Positions 13,601 to 26,244 of a stretch of DNA of 64,000 nt are shown here, piece after piece. The translations under genes were made by a program, and so were the position numbers. The stretch is from NCBI GenBank assembly GCA_038496675.1, contig CM076663.1:18571290-18635289 (forward strand), given 5' to 3'. The stretch comes from Rachycentron canadum (lineage: Eukaryota; Chordata; Actinopteri; Carangiformes; Rachycentridae). Numbering within the stretch: position 1 is the stretch's first letter; the number at the start of each line of letters is the position of its first letter. The notes below the pieces were generated by a model, which had not been told where the DNA came from, did not search any database, and saw only the letters and a program-made list of their open reading frames with translations.

Positions 13601-16600
13601 GCTCTTTTCTGTCTCATTCCTACTCTTTCTCACTCCGCAGGCCTCCCTCCCCCACGATAATGCTGTCACTACTTGCAGCATCAAGCAGCCCCAGCTTCAA
13701 TGGCGTAAGATGTGTGGGAGCATGACTGTTGTCAAAGACTTGGAGGATATGTGACGGAGACGGCGTAATCCCTCTGGGGATGTATGTGGATGGAGTCGTA
13801 GCTCTGTGTTAGCCTCGCACGGTCTGACATGTTTCATTGTCTCAAAACAAAAGGATTGGTGCATTAAAGACTCTCCACTGTTAAGACGCATTATCATAAA
13901 TGATTCTGTGTACATTTGACCTGTGAGGGAGTCGAAACCTCCCCCAGGTGCATTGATGCCCTCTCTCCTGTGCTGGGTGGCTCTTCAGCGTGGCCAAAGT
14001 CATAAAATCAATGAACTGTAGCTGCTGCAGTTGCCCTTGCTATTTTTCCACACTCACACATACTGTACTCCGTTTGAATGCCAGTTTGTTTTACTGCATT
14101 GATTAAACATTACACCATGTACCAGGGGAGCAGAAGTGATAAGAGATTGATAACAAAGCTGCTTTGCTGAGATCACTGCTTCGACATTGATAGCTGTACT
14201 GTTTGCATACAAGGGGGAAGCAAAACCAGAGAGCAGTACCTGTACAATGTAAAATGTAATGCTATCCAATACAACATCCATGCACACCTGCTATCTTTTG
14301 TAAATCTTTTAATGTTAGTGTCTCAATTGTTGAACTCGCGGTTCACAATTGCGTCGCGTTGGATTTTATTTGACGTGAAGTGTATTGAAGTACAAAATGT
14401 GTTTTTCCCTGTTTGAATGAAAGTGGGCCTTTAAATGTTTGCTGGACAGCAGCTGCTGTGGCCGCAGTGATACAAGTAGCTCAGACTCCTGTTACACATT
14501 AATCTCTGACGAAATCCATCTACAGTTTGTTCACATTTAGTCAACATAAGCTGCAGGCCACACCGACACGGGCTGGAAATGGTATCTTATTTCTTCTGTC
14601 ACAAAATTCAGTGTGACTTAAATATCTGTGGAGGCTCATATCTGCCAGTTGAATAAAGATTAATAGCATCAACATGGTACCTGCAGAAAAATAAAATTAC
14701 TAATGATAAAACAAAATTAATTATGAGACTGCAAGTGACGGCTGTGACTTTTAAAGTCAAATAATATTAAAAATAATGCATGTCAACAATTTAAAATGAG
14801 TCAACTTGCCCATAAATATTTAAAGGTTTTAAAATATCATGCATGACAACAATAAGAGTCAAATTCTATCAAAAAAAATTACTCTTAAAGCTCAAAATTA
14901 TGTCACAATTATGTCATAATAAGAAAAATCACTGAGAATCTTTGCAGATATGTTTCATTTATCTTTTTCCTTTAACTGGCATAAATGGTCTGTAAATGTC
15001 CAAGTAAACTACAATTTGCAGAAAGGTTTACCTCATTTCCTGGACGCCCTGCTTACACTATGAAAAAAAACTTACTATGTTCAATTTCCATGCTGTTGTT
15101 GTTGGATATAAATGTGATTAAAATAGATTTTACAGCTCTCATTCATGTTAAACTAACAGAAACACATCAAACCGGCCCCGTTCGTACATTTTGGTACACT
15201 GCAGTTTCTCACAGGTGTTGGGGCGTTATCACATCCTGCACATTAAAACCTGCTGAAATGCCCTTAAGCTTTAGCCACAGTAAGTCTGTGCTGGAAATAA
15301 TCTGCTTTTCAGCCTCTGGTGCTCTACATCTGCTGTGTGTGTGTGTGTGTCTGTGTGTTTGTGTGCGTATGTGGGTGGGTGTGGGTGTGGGTGTGGGTGT
15401 GTGCTCGTCACTCCCTATCAGCGAAACACACAAAACTCTCTACGCAGACTCACTCTTCATGATACTAAGACGAGGGAGTATCTTAGTCCGAGCAGTTGGA
15501 CTGACTGTAAACGGAAATCCAGTTCTACTTGTTAACATTCAGACTTGAAAATCACCATGCTATTGTGCGTGAATCACAGTCATTAAATGCTTTGGTTGAG
15601 TGTGTGGCGCGATCCTTCACACACAATTCATTTGTCTGAAGGGCACAGACAATTGAAATGTCAAGCATACACTTTCACAGAGAACACAGTAAGGGATTAT
15701 TTCCTGTGTCTGTGTATGATGAATGTATTTCCTGTCGCTGCTCTGAGTGCTGGCTGGTGCATTTATGCTCAGGATTCAGCCTGTGAGGTGTACAGGCTTA
15801 ATACACGACCTTGTGGAAGGAGTTGCAAATAGGGGAGGGGAGGGGGTGAGGGGAAGGCAGCAGCCTTCCAATTACAATATGGATATGATCCTCATCGTAA
15901 TATACGTTGCTGCAGTGTTCCTTATTTGACACATATGCCTAGTATAATATAGGATTGCCGTCAGTGGATTATATATAGGTTGCAGTGCTTTAGAGCAGCT
16001 ATGTATAGAAATAAATTGAAGACGGGCATGTCATGCAAGATGAATCTAATAAAGTGACAATTTACCCAGGCTGATAGACATTAATCTTTAAGGCTTTTTT
16101 GGAAAGGCTTATTGAATTGTCTTCTCTCAGTGTGTGCGATTAGAAGATAAAGACTTGTAGTAGGGGGAAATAAGTAGCCTTGCTCTCTCCAATGAGAAAA
16201 AATATGACCACCAACACCTACAAAGCTGACTTATTTAAGATGTGTATTTTTTTACATAAAAATAATTTCTCCAGCTCTGCAGTGCAACATCTTTTGCTGT
16301 CATCCATTGTGGCATATAGAATGTGTAGTGCGTACATGAATTTGATAAAATGAGTCACTCCATCCAGCTGTCGTTCAGCTGTTGTTCACCAAGAAATAGT
16401 TAACACCACAGAGAACTGAGAAACTGTCAGCTTTGAATCTCTGATAATTCATGGGTTCAACAAAAGAGATGCAATATCAGGCTGGCTGCTTTCACTGTGC
16501 TTTCAGCTCAAATCCAATTCTAAATCTTCTTTTGGCCCCTTGGGGAAGATGAAATTTAAATTTATAAAGATAAAATTAAACCACCTTTAAAGGTGACAGT

Positions 16601-19600
16601 ATAATGTAGTATAATGACCTTTCTAGCAAACAAACCATTTACACATCAAGCGCACACAAAACAATATGAGAGGAGTGTTGTTTCAGTTTACCTCTGTATT
16701 GGTCTCCACGAACTCCTGTAAGAAATATGTGGCGCTTTAACCACTAAATGCTCCACTTTGTTTGCCAGCGACTTGCTAACTTTGCTGAACACACTTTGCT
16801 GATGAAGCCAGTGAGAGTGAACAGCTGCTGGCTGGGAAAATCAAAACCATGAACTGATGCTAATATGCTGCATATAGCTGAGGGGAACAGCAGAGTTCAT
16901 CAATGTGAGAGCCACCTTTCACATGAAAGTAGTCACGTGATTCACTGGTGTTATGACAGTATTGATCATAGCCACTTCTTTGCATAGACATGTTATCGAT
17001 TTCAATCTTCTGAACTCATTCACTGGAAAGAAAGCAGATAAGCTAATTTCACGGAAGCTTTAATTACTTCAGTGTGTGTGTGTGTGTGGGTGTGTGTGGG
17101 TGTGTGTGTGTTATGTTAAGTGAAGATTTGTCTGTATTTACACACATTAGACTAAGGCAATGTACAGCAACAATAGACCGAATCCTCCTCCAGCTGGACA
17201 ATGCTCTTCCTTCTCCTCCTCACCTGACATCATGTAAAACTGCACCTCCAGGATTTAGCGCCCTAAAATAGACTATTGGGAGCAAGACTACTGAACTGCT
17301 ATTTTTATCATTTCCATTGCGTATCTATTAATATTTTGGCTACTTAGGATTTCTCTCCACCCATAATGAGGGTGATGAGATAGTCTTCCCTGCTGGTAGT
17401 CCTGTCACTGTGTCTTCGGAGAAAACACTCTAAATGACATGAATCACTGTCACAGCTCAGACTAAGACACACTGCCTTCACAATAAGCCACCTCCCTGCC
17501 AACACACATGTACACACACAAAATATGGCTCTTCTAAAGCTGTGAAAACACTGATACAGAGTCTTCCTTGTAGCGTTTACCTTCACCACAGGAGCAACAT
17601 GCCTAAAACTAAAGTCCAGGACTTAACATCAATCAAAACTGAGCCTTGAATCACAACCAGGATCTAAATGTCCTCACAAACCAAAATGTCCTCACAGGAA
17701 CAGAGGGCTGCATGGTCCTCACATGTACAGCTAGATCAGAAAACACACACGCCACACGGTGCTCAAGTCATGACAAGCTAAAAATAGCCGTTATTACTGT
17801 GAATCAGTATTGCCAGTGAAACGGCTTCCTGCATTGCCAGAGATCCAAATTTTAACGCTTGGGTAGATTTAGAAACACTGTGTCGCAACCTATGAATACA
17901 AAAGAGGACAAGGCGCGAGGCATCTTTTATGATAGGAACCATCTGCAAGTGTTTAGAAATTCAAAGATGTAAAACACACGGTGTATAAAGTAAAGTGCTG
18001 AGTTTATTACCTTTTACCTTGTGGGTTACTGGTTGTCTGCAGTGTACTTTGATTAAGAAGCAAACCTATGTTGAAATTAGTTTTCGAGACAATCGTTAAA
18101 ACTTAAATGTTCTGCCAAAAGATGAACCTCCCAGGTATATTATTTTTGTTATTTCTTTATTTAATATCAGTAACAGCTGCACAATTGTGAGGCTGAAATA
18201 AACAAACCTGGGCTCTATGGAGAAGGGAAATGTCTCCCTGTCCCCATCACCAGGCCAGAGGGACATCTGAAAAACTTCAAATGTGAAACAACATTTTTAA
18301 CTACCTATTCTTTTTGGCTTTTTTTTTTTTTTTGCTTTATTGTGATAGATTTAGTGAGAGAGTGAAAGAGAAGCTGTGGAGAGAGAGACAGGATGGCATG
18401 CAGCAAATGGCCTGGGTGGGTTTGGACCTGGGCTGCTGCATTAAGGGCTGAGCATAAGTGGAATGCACTCTACCAGGTACCACCGCCACAGGGGCAACCT
18501 GCAACCTCCCAAACGTGATCTAAAAGAAATGAAGCACAGCTACACTCCATCCATTTTAGTCATATGACTAGGGATCCTCTTCATTTTAGCCATTTGGAGC
18601 CAAGTGTGGTAAAGAGCTTCTCTGCAGCCTCACAGGCAATCTAACTGTGAAATCACTTTATTTCCATCACTAAACGCTCAGTGTTCACAACTTACCAGTC
18701 AGATTTGAACTTTTACTCCTAAATGGAGTATTTATCACTGCACAACAGCAAAATAAACTTGGCCATCGCACCAAGATTGCTTCACAGTCTAAGTCAGTTG
18801 CTGGAGGTTTGACAACAAACAGCGCAGACTTCCTTGTTAGACATGAATAAATCACCAACAACTGGACATACAGGGTCATGTCACTACTCTAGTACAACAG
18901 TTATAAACAGCATAAGTGCACACAACCCTGTTCTTCAGTGAGGTTTTCACCCTCAACTCACAAATCAAATGCTTCTCAGTAATTGATGCACAGGAAAGTG
19001 TATCTCCAGGCTTGGAAGCTATAGAGGGATGTAAAACGTTCTTCATTGTACTGTTTTTGGTGAAAAGGCAGAATTAAAATGATTGATTTCTGATGACGCG
19101 TGTTGCTCAAATTGTGATTTATTTTGCCAGAAAGGTGAGGGTCTAGTTTTCGTTCACATTCTTGTGGTATGAAGGAAAGAATCTGCAGTTCATAATTTGG
19201 GACCCTTTGATTCAAACCATTACTACTCAGGCATACTTTACATGTATTGTTTATTCACTAACCACAACATCCAAACTCCAACACACAACCTGCAGCAGCA
19301 GGTTTGCGTTTTGACAAGAGATGTGGTGCGATACCTGCACTGCTCAGGTGCAAAATATAGTCTACCATGAAGTGAGACGTTTCAAAACATGCCCAGCTTT
19401 AAACCTATTCAGCCTCATTCAGTCTTAAATCCTTTATAATGACAAGAGAAAATGTTCCTCCCATAATCCCAGTGGAGCTTCCACAAATCACTGCATCATT
19501 ACAGACAAAACCAACAAAACTGAACCATTTGAAACAAGTGAAACCTTTTTTTTTTTTTTTTTTACCAATTTGATGTTGGAAAACCATGCTATTATAAATG

Positions 19601-21522
19601 CAAGCTATATTCTGCAGTGTGAGTCAGTCTGTCTTCAAACCAAACGCAGCCAAAAGTCCTAAATCACTGAGACAAGGTGGAGCCATAAAATTCCCAGACA
19701 CCACTCCCGTTCTCTGACGTGTAACTCTAAAGGCTGGGACAATGGCAGGGACACGCATTTAGTTCAAGTTCAAATTCAAAGGGAGCAAAGTATTTTCCTG
19801 CTGTACTTTATGGGTGTTGTTGTTTATGTACAGTAAATTCAACAGTGTATTATTGATACAAATGATTAACCAGATTTAATATTAAACAATCTGACAAATT
19901 CTGAGGTAAATCCACTACACTACTACTACTACTATCCACTACTCAGCAAACAGATGGACTAGGTCTCCTAATGTTTCAGGAACATACTACATAACTGCAA
20001 CATCCATTTGTTTGACTCTTAGCCAGGGGACCATTGCTGTTCGTCATATCCCTCTCTCTCTCCATGTTTCTCTGCACTGACTTGAGAAAGTCAAAAAAAT
20101 AAATAAAATATTGGAAGATTGTAATATATGGTTGTTATATTTTCCTCTGGCATCTGGAGATAGCTCTATTTTAATGTCTCTAGTCATGTCTCATCTGAAT
20201 CCATAGAGGTCAGGAATACAGCCAAGCCACAAAGGGATGAATCTGTGAGACGACTACAAATCCAGAGAACGATGTTGAACGTCCACATGATGACTGTAAA
20301 TTTATGCTCCCTGCACGACTGTGTACTAAACATATATCACAAAATATTATTGTCTACACACTGACTTTGAAGACAACCATATGACCAACACAATGTGTGT
20401 AATTCAGACACAGACCATGTGGTGAGATTTTCTCACACTCGTCCTGTTGGACGTTGGCGTCACTGTGGATGATGACCAACATGTTCAAACATGATTTAAA
20501 CTGTGGAGACTAGAGTCAAGTTAAGGTCACATCTGAAGGCCGTGATGATGTTTGATTAGAATATAACTGTTGACCTGTCGGTGTTAATAGTACAGAAACA
20601 TATTTGTTTGATTTATATAATACAGTTATATTACAGTGTTAATAGAAAATGTCTTTAACCTAAAGTGATGAAGAGTAATGACTCTGTATGTATTTATGCT
20701 GCTGCACTTCAGGGATATTGTCTCTGATATATTAGACTTAATTAAACGTATATAGGAGAAAACATGGATCACTGAACAGGCCCAAACCTGAGGTTTGTTT
20801 GACTTTCAAAACAGAAATGTTGATGCCCTGACCACTTGGGTGTGTTAACTTTTTTTTTTTAAGTCATACAGAGAGATGCAAAAAGACCACATGGAGACTG
20901 ACCACAAATGAGCCAAAAAAGATAAGACACATAATGATTGAGAATTTCTACAAAGATTCAAAAATGCCACAAAAACAAAGACTACAATGAGATACAAAAC
21001 AACTACAATCAGATATCAGAAAACTGTTAAAACAAGACACATTATGATTGTGAAGTGACACTAAACGACCACATATGGATGGAAAATTACCAAAAAATGC
21101 CAACAAAGATGGATTGACTGACTAAAAAGAGACCGCGCACAAAATAAAGGCAATGAAATATAAAACGATTGCAAAAAGACTGATTGACTAAAAAATAGAA
21201 AACTTGGCAGCGTGAGCTCAAAGACATGCAGAATGACCACAGACAGAAACCACAGGAAACTGCAGCCGGTCCATGACTGAATATGAGTTACGGTCTGCAA
21301 AACCTAAAACCCTCATGCTCCACACATTTCAAAACAGTTGGTGTGTGCTGAACAAATGTGTCAGGCGACAAGTTCGTTCAGCAAAAGTGCAAAACCAGAT
21401 TACGATTACTGAGAACCAATAGAGCAAATTGGAAGCTTAACTGCAGATAAGACTGAGGATAGTGTTGACAGACTGGTCAAGTCTATGCGACATGTACAAA
21501 GATTGTGCATGAGCATGTCGGT

Positions 21523-21553
<31 letters not shown>

Positions 21554-24500
21554 TGAGTGCGTGTGTGTAAACATTACTTTGCCTACCTGCATTGTCTTGC
21601 GTTGTTGATATCAACCTGTGGGGAACTCGAGGCGAGACCTTCAGCCCTGCTCGTACCTGGTAGAAACTGAGGATAAAATTAACACAATCACACAGGGAAT
21701 AGATAATATGATTAGAATAAAATGAATATGCTGTACTTTATTGTTTGGTATTCACACACATTCAATGAGTGACCTATTGTGGATGAACATTTTTCACTGA
21801 TGATCATACCTGACACTAGAATTTCACGTGTCTTAGTGGCATAAGTCTGTCGTGCCTCATTAATTCACACTGTATTTTAATTTCTCAGAGTAACAACTTT
21901 ACTACTTTCACTCTGTCCCCACCTTTCGTTTGTACGCCTACCTCAACTAATCAAGTTGCAATTTACATCCATGTCTGTTCAAGACTTCCAAGGAATTTAA
22001 TAAAGGTTTTAAGTGTATTTGTCATAATTAGCACATGAATTCTTAAGTCATGGCCAAAAAAATGTTTTGTGAAGCGAGAGTGACCTTGATCGTTGGTGAC
22101 CTTTCGCCAAAATCGAATCATTTCATTTTAAATTTGTTAACGTTCCCTCAAGGTGTTCAGAAGAATTGAACGTATATACATTTGTATGAGGACCCGAAAA
22201 CAACTGCCTATGACTCTGACTGTCGCCGGCACAGAACCATAAAAAATGACAATTAGGGAATTTAATCACATTGGTGTTGAGGTTGCATTTTTGCCACCTA
22301 GTGTGACCTAACTTTGAATTATGGATATGTGTCTGGGTAGAATACGCGATGCTTTTCTTCATCGTGAAGACAGGTTTTACATAATATTCGTGATGAGTGC
22401 AGTTTCAAAGCTTCAGAAGTGCTCGCCACGACATAGATGACAAGTTAAGAAAGTCATGTTAAACAAAATAAGCCATGAATGGCACTAATGTAGCTAAATT
22501 ATTAAAGGATAAAGGGCAAATGGTTATTAATAATGAAAAAGACATAATAATACGCCTCTATTCACAGACTATTAAGTATAGACTTTATATGGTATCATAA
22601 TGGTACTGGGATCCCACATTGACCTTTTAAGGGAAAATGTATTGATCCAAGTAGGGAAATGAGGTTATTACATTTTGTAAAATAATAGGATACATCAGCA
22701 CAGTGTTATGAAACGGGTTGGCTCATGTATGGATTATTTACATGGCATTCCAGACTACAGGTGGCCAAGGATACACATCTTTGAAAAGGTTACTCTGACA
22801 GTTCAAGTCGATGCAGCTTTGTGTAAAAGCTCATCTCAGCTCTCGGGGGACACATCGGCAATCTAAGAGACCAAAGTGAACACAGTCATCACATCAGTGT
22901 GTTAGTGACAGCGCTCCTAAAGGTGGACGCTTGACAGAGGAGAGCATAGAAAAGGTTTTAAAGGCTGATAGTCACTGGCCAGAAGCTGATCCTACCTCTT
23001 AATTTAAAGATACATAGATCTTTGTGCTCAATGGTTATTTTTCAACTTCAAATCAACTTTTTTTAGATGAACTACTTGGTATAAAAGGCTGCTTATCAGA
23101 AGTTTACATTTTGTTTGCACTAATCCTGGAATAAATAACATTAAGCGAATGCATTTGGCTTTGATTTAAGTATCTGAAGCAATCTACGACTCCTGCATTA
23201 GTGGAAACTAAAAGTGTTGTGGTTATTGCCATTGCCTTCTTTACAAATCAAATGCAGATTTAATCACTATTTTTAATGCAATCTGTGTACAACTGGGGCC
23301 TTAAGTGTACAGCTGCATGGTCCCCAGTCTGGCACAGGGATTAGTATTGATTTCAGCAATTACATTTCAGTGTGGGGGGACGTGTAGGTCCTGGTAACTG
23401 AACTGTTCTTATTCCGCAGCGTTTTTTACATTGGGATCCAGTTCTGTTTAGTGTTCGCATCAGATCTCTGCTGCTGCTATCGAAAGCAACATGGGAACTG
23501 GTAAAAACAAACATATTAGTGCACTCAGCTGAAGGGATTACCATGATAAAGCTTTAGCCCAGCCCATTTGAGGAGGGAAAATCATTTTGATAAAGCTGGT
23601 GTTTCAACGGGCCGAAGGCCCGCCAGATGAGAGGTTTTAATCCTCCTGCAGACGCATCATGGCAGAATAAACATGTTCCTTTTTTACGGCATGGAATATC
23701 ACAGAAAAATAACTGGAAAAATGTTTCATCTGACTCTCTGCTGATTGGTCCATCAATTCTATCTATCTAAATGTGTTGTTTCTGTGTAATCTATACATTT
23801 GTATACATAAGGTTACTATTGCCTTGAAAGTGCAGCTGGAGCGGTTATAATGCTTCCACTTTCTACTTTTTGAGGCATATTATTTTACCCCACAAATCTA
23901 AATAGCAAATAAAAATGTCTTTTGTACACAGAAAAAGAATATGCCTTCAAACATATGAATTTATTTATGTTAGCTTTGCCACACTACAATGAAAAGCAGA
24001 GTTAGCGGCGAGCTAGTTGTTTTGTTGTTGTTGTTGTTTGTTTGTTTGTTTAGCTGGCTTGCCTTTAGCTGTCTAGCTTGCCTTATTTACGATGAGTGAC
24101 AAACTGACTCATCAGAACATCACACTTTGTTATGAAATATGGATAGTTTTGAGTTACAGAAAGGATCCCACCTGTTAGCTTAAGCTTGATATGATGTTAG
24201 CTAGCTCTCTCTTGCTTTCTAGGTAGCTGCTTTTCTGTGTGGAGTAAGTGTGACGATTGCTTTATGAAAGTATCTTAAATAGCATTATATCTTATAGACA
24301 TTCTTCCATAACGTCCTGTTATCTTTACATACTTCTTCTGTATGATATGTATACATGATATATATGTTTTTTTCTGTTGAGTTTATAAGATTTGCAATAT
24401 TCTTCTTGGTTTCTTGTTTTGACAATTATTATATTCCTCTAGTATTTTGTGGTATGTGTTGGTATGTTCTTTATAGCATGTGAATGTCCTAGATATTGGC

Positions 24501-26244
24501 TAGATCGGCAGATAGATCTGTCGTGGTTATTATCACCTATCTCTCAAATTATATATATATATATATATATACACATACATACACACACACATATATACAC
24601 ACATATACCAGTTGCTGTTTGTTATGGATGATATTCCTTCAATTTCCACAATAGCTCCTAGAGCCTACAGTTGTTTTTCTCCATTTTCTGGTCACAATAA
24701 ATTGTATTGACAGAAGTTACATTTCATGGCATATTTTTTTTCATTTGGCAAGACAGATGTCAAAAATTGTCACAGTTCAGTCATGCATTCATTCATTCTT
24801 CTACTTGTCTTTGCCATTATCACTAACTCCTGTCATTTCAGACCCTGCCACTGCGTGTGTATATATATTTATTTATTTTTTTTTTTTTATTTATTTATTT
24901 TTTTTCCCTGTCGCAGCTTTTGGTTTTCCTCTTCTGCCCTTTCTTTTGTTGAGTCAGTCAAATCCTGAGCTGTGACAAAAATTCAGATTCTAGTCTGAGA
25001 GTATCTAAATCTAAATGTCAGCCCATGCAGCAGTGGAAAGATGGTACATCAATTTAATTTACCAAATAAATCGAATTCTTTCTTCATCATTCCAGGATGA
25101 CTCATATGTTTATTAGTATCTATCCTTTTTTTCCTGTTTAGCAAGATTATAACTGGTTGGAGGGAAAATGTATCTTAAACAGAGGTCAGGGCTCTCTTTC
25201 TTTAACTACCACTACTAACCAACAACCTAAATTAATTAGCAAAGATTATCTGCAATGCGGGAATATATTGCCATGCTCACATCAACTGTCAAATTCAAGA
25301 AATTATTTTTATTTTCCTTCCAGTCATGGCTGACTATAAGCAGCTCAAAGTACAGATGTTTGAGATCTCATTGCTCAGACCACAGGAGGTAGTCTGGGTC
25401 ACATTTGGCCACATTCATTTAGGAACGTGAATGTGATAAAAAAAAATTGTGGACCACCCACTCAACTGATGCCACAGTCTAATTAGTAAGTTTCATAATG
25501 AACTGAAGATATTTTTACACAACTACAATTTTAACATTGACCACCACATATTGAGTTTCTAATAATTATCTATTTATTTTTATTCAAATGAGTGAAATCT
25601 AAATTCATGATCAAGATTTACACAGCCTATTGGTTCCCTCAGCCAGTGAAGTGAACCAGACGGTGAACCCATCTGTCAAAGTGAGAGTGGCTGGGAACAC
25701 CATCACGTTTGGTCTTTGGTCAGAGTTGATTGACATGTTTTTTGCAAATAGAGCAGATGAGTGAGATCTGGTCACAAGTGGTCAGTCAACATGCACGAGA
25801 TGCAGTCTAATGTATTTGAACATACCTAAAACTCTTCACTTGTAATGGGATCACCCAAGATGCACATTTAATGGCAAGTGTGAACAGGGCCTTGAAAATA
25901 CTACAAGTTTTGGATTCAGTTCAGTCTTTTCTGTTAACTCAGGTACATTTTTGTAGAAGAAAGAAAAAGAGTGGGAATTTTTTTTTTTAAAAAAAGCTGC
26001 TACTTATGACAAATAGAAACATGTGGGTCCTTTGTCAGCAATCATCATGAATACGTTCTGTGAGCCTGCTGACTTGCCAGTTGTGACACCAGGTAAACAA
26101 AAGTCAGGACTCCAGAGATGTGATTTCTGCAGAGATAAAGTGCTTACCCCCTCTGAAAGAGATCCACATTGTGAAACTTGTGCAATTCTACAGAAAACTC
26201 CAATGTTCCCTGTACTTCAGACATGATATAATCCCACTCATCAC
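373..26244 (-). CDS. fam135b: fam135b, N-terminal part (seven exons, gene continues left)
   Basis: Exons in transcript order are 26244-26148 (ATG at 26224-26222), 21666-21587, 12220-12081, 7031-6961, 5959-5786, 4838-4712 and 532-373. Each has AG/GT borders on the minus strand and all phases join, giving about 276 codons. FAM135 proteins have a conserved N-terminal domain (DUF3657) and a C-terminal DUF676 alpha/beta-hydrolase (lipase/esterase-like) domain; their biochemical role is poorly known. Only the N-terminal part is here, of a protein of roughly 1,400 residues. I chose FAM135B over FAM135A because recalled FAM135B hallmarks are present: MSEVQGT at the start, ALSEVDFQLK, VPVMFDYFHLSVIS, GSWLGKG, ENLVFGAGYCKP and the SENC-x-Q-x-AH-x-WHR stretch. 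FAM135A differs at these places. The gene is divergent to col9a1. The assignment rests on remembered sequences, not a search. Confidence 0.9.
1571..1609. repeat. TG microsatellite
   Basis: A nearly pure TG run lies in a fam135b intron. Confidence 0.95.
3555..3655 (-). repeat. Truncated copy of the same repeat type as 18315-18500
   Basis: Read on the minus strand it shows poly-T, three TTTTTATGCC-like units, TTTATTTGATAG, then a GAGA-rich stretch and GGAGATGAC. This matches the 5' part of that repeat family, but the downstream diagnostic part is lost. Confidence 0.45.
4712..4838 (-). CDS. fam135b: fam135b coding exon 6
   Basis: Read in phase from the preceding exon, the 127-bp exon encodes SFARTGKGSWLGKGSPES, then ASDPSAMSVENLVFGAGY, then CKPVISE. 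It matches the FAM135B region GSWLGKG...ENLVFGAGYCKP. The acceptor is CTACAG and the donor GTATGT. The longest open frame over this exon is a different, spurious one that runs into a TG/CA array. Confidence 0.9.
4889..4948. repeat. TG-rich microsatellite
   Basis: An interrupted TG run lies about 50 bp upstream of fam135b coding exon 6 (in transcript direction), close to its acceptor. Confidence 0.9.
5786..5959 (-). CDS. fam135b: fam135b coding exon 5
   Basis: The 174-bp exon encodes LAEIMTVPLISSRTLSLHF, then HPRRGLHHHVPVMFDYFHLS, then VISVSIHASLVALHQPLI. This is the most conserved FAM135 segment seen here. The acceptor is TTTTTTAG and the donor GTAGAG. Confidence 0.95.
6961..7031 (-). CDS. 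fam135b: fam135b coding exon 4
   Basis: The 71-bp exon encodes VEEALSEVDFQLKLDLHFTD followed by NEQ and two bases of the next codon. The acceptor is TTTTTCAG and the donor GTAGGT. The SEVDFQLK-x-DLHFTD string is FAM135B-like rather than FAM135A-like. Confidence 0.9.
7032..12080 (-). other. fam135b intron 3
   Basis: This 5-kb intron contains only short, non-conserved open frames. A poly-A tract lies at about 10038-10058. I see no exon-like match on either strand. Confidence 0.7.
12081..12220 (-). CDS. fam135b: fam135b coding exon 3
   Basis: The 140-bp exon encodes ECSFSSAGVYDGTVFSRI, then FQILYRNEEIVVNDCMIF, then KVHLLLDGER. The FQILYRNEE...V-x-V-HLLL-x-GER block is a strong FAM135 match. 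The acceptor is ATCAG and the donor GTGAGT, and the exon ends in phase 0. Confidence 0.92.
12830..13140. repeat. Teleost dispersed repeat, copy A
   Basis: It begins near CAACATTTTGG. It contains GCTAGCTGCTTCCCCTGCTT, CCAGGTTTTATGCTAAGCTA, CTTCATATTTAACATGCAGA and AATCTTCTCCTCT. I recognise these as a widespread repeat in fish introns. Related pieces lie at 41610-41695 and 42455-42770. Confidence 0.6.
15333..15403. repeat. GT / GGGTGT array
   Basis: GT dinucleotides pass into GTGGGT units. This explains the cysteine/valine/glycine-rich open frames seen there. Confidence 0.9.
16660..16865 (+). repeat. Possible dispersed repeat
   Basis: CTCCACGAACTCCTGTAAGA, TGGCGCTTTAACCACTAAAT, GCTCCACTTTGTTTGCCAGC and CTGATGCTAATATGCTGCAT resemble a dispersed teleost element I recall. 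No second copy was found in this window, so confidence is limited. Confidence 0.4.
18315..18500 (+). repeat. Degenerate SINE-like teleost repeat
   Basis: The order is a poly-T run, GCTTTATTGTGATAG, a GA-rich stretch, GGATGGCATGCAGCAAATGG, GGTTTGGACCTGGGCTGCTG and CACTCTACCAGGTACC. I recognise this as a very common dispersed repeat of teleost introns. The GGACCTGGGC part resembles a decayed tRNA B-box region. Confidence 0.65.
20860..21260 (+). repeat. Decayed tandem array of about 20-bp units
   Basis: Variants of GAGATGCAAAAAGACCACA and GATACAAAACAACTACAAT recur across about 400 bp. This is a diverged form of the GACACAAAATGACCACA-type array common in teleosts. Confidence 0.55.
21587..21666 (-). 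CDS. fam135b: fam135b coding exon 2
   Basis: This 80-bp exon encodes FYQVRAGLKVSPRVPHRLI followed by STTQDNA. It matches the family block FYQIR...PHR that follows the first exon. The acceptor is TCAG and the donor GTAGGC. Phase 2 in and phase 1 out fit both neighbours. It is easily missed because the open frame is short. Confidence 0.88.
21667..26147 (-). other. fam135b intron 1 (between coding exons 1 and 2)
   Basis: This intron is about 4.5 kb and AT-rich, with a TA/CA array at 24550-24610 and T-rich tracts at 24865-24905. No supported coding or RNA gene is seen. Confidence 0.7.
24550..24610. repeat. TA/CA compound microsatellite
   Basis: A TA run passes into ACACAC and ATATAC units. Confidence 0.9.
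26148..26244 (-). CDS. fam135b: fam135b first coding exon
   Basis: The ATG is at 26224-26222. The exon encodes MSEVQGTLEFSVELHKF, then HNVDLFQR, and ends two bases into the next Gly codon before a GTAAGC donor. A CAG acceptor at 26247-26245 precedes the ATG by 20 bases of leader, so at least one untranslated exon lies upstream. The upstream in-frame residues are not conserved with the family, which supports this Met as the start. Confidence 0.92.

Larger units (their letters stand above)
12221..21586 (-). other. fam135b intron 2
   Basis: This 9.4-kb intron is rich in repeats: a dispersed element near 12830-13140, GT/GGGTGT arrays at 15333-15403 and 17071-17111, a possible dispersed repeat at 16660-16865, a SINE-like copy at 18315-18500, a decayed tandem array at 20860-21260 and a GA array at 21524-21553. 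No supported gene is seen. Confidence 0.7.

Noticed and set aside
373..26244. Assignment of the left gene to fam135a
   Set aside because: Exon peptides follow FAM135B at nearly every position where I recall the two paralogues differing, despite the col9a1 neighbour.
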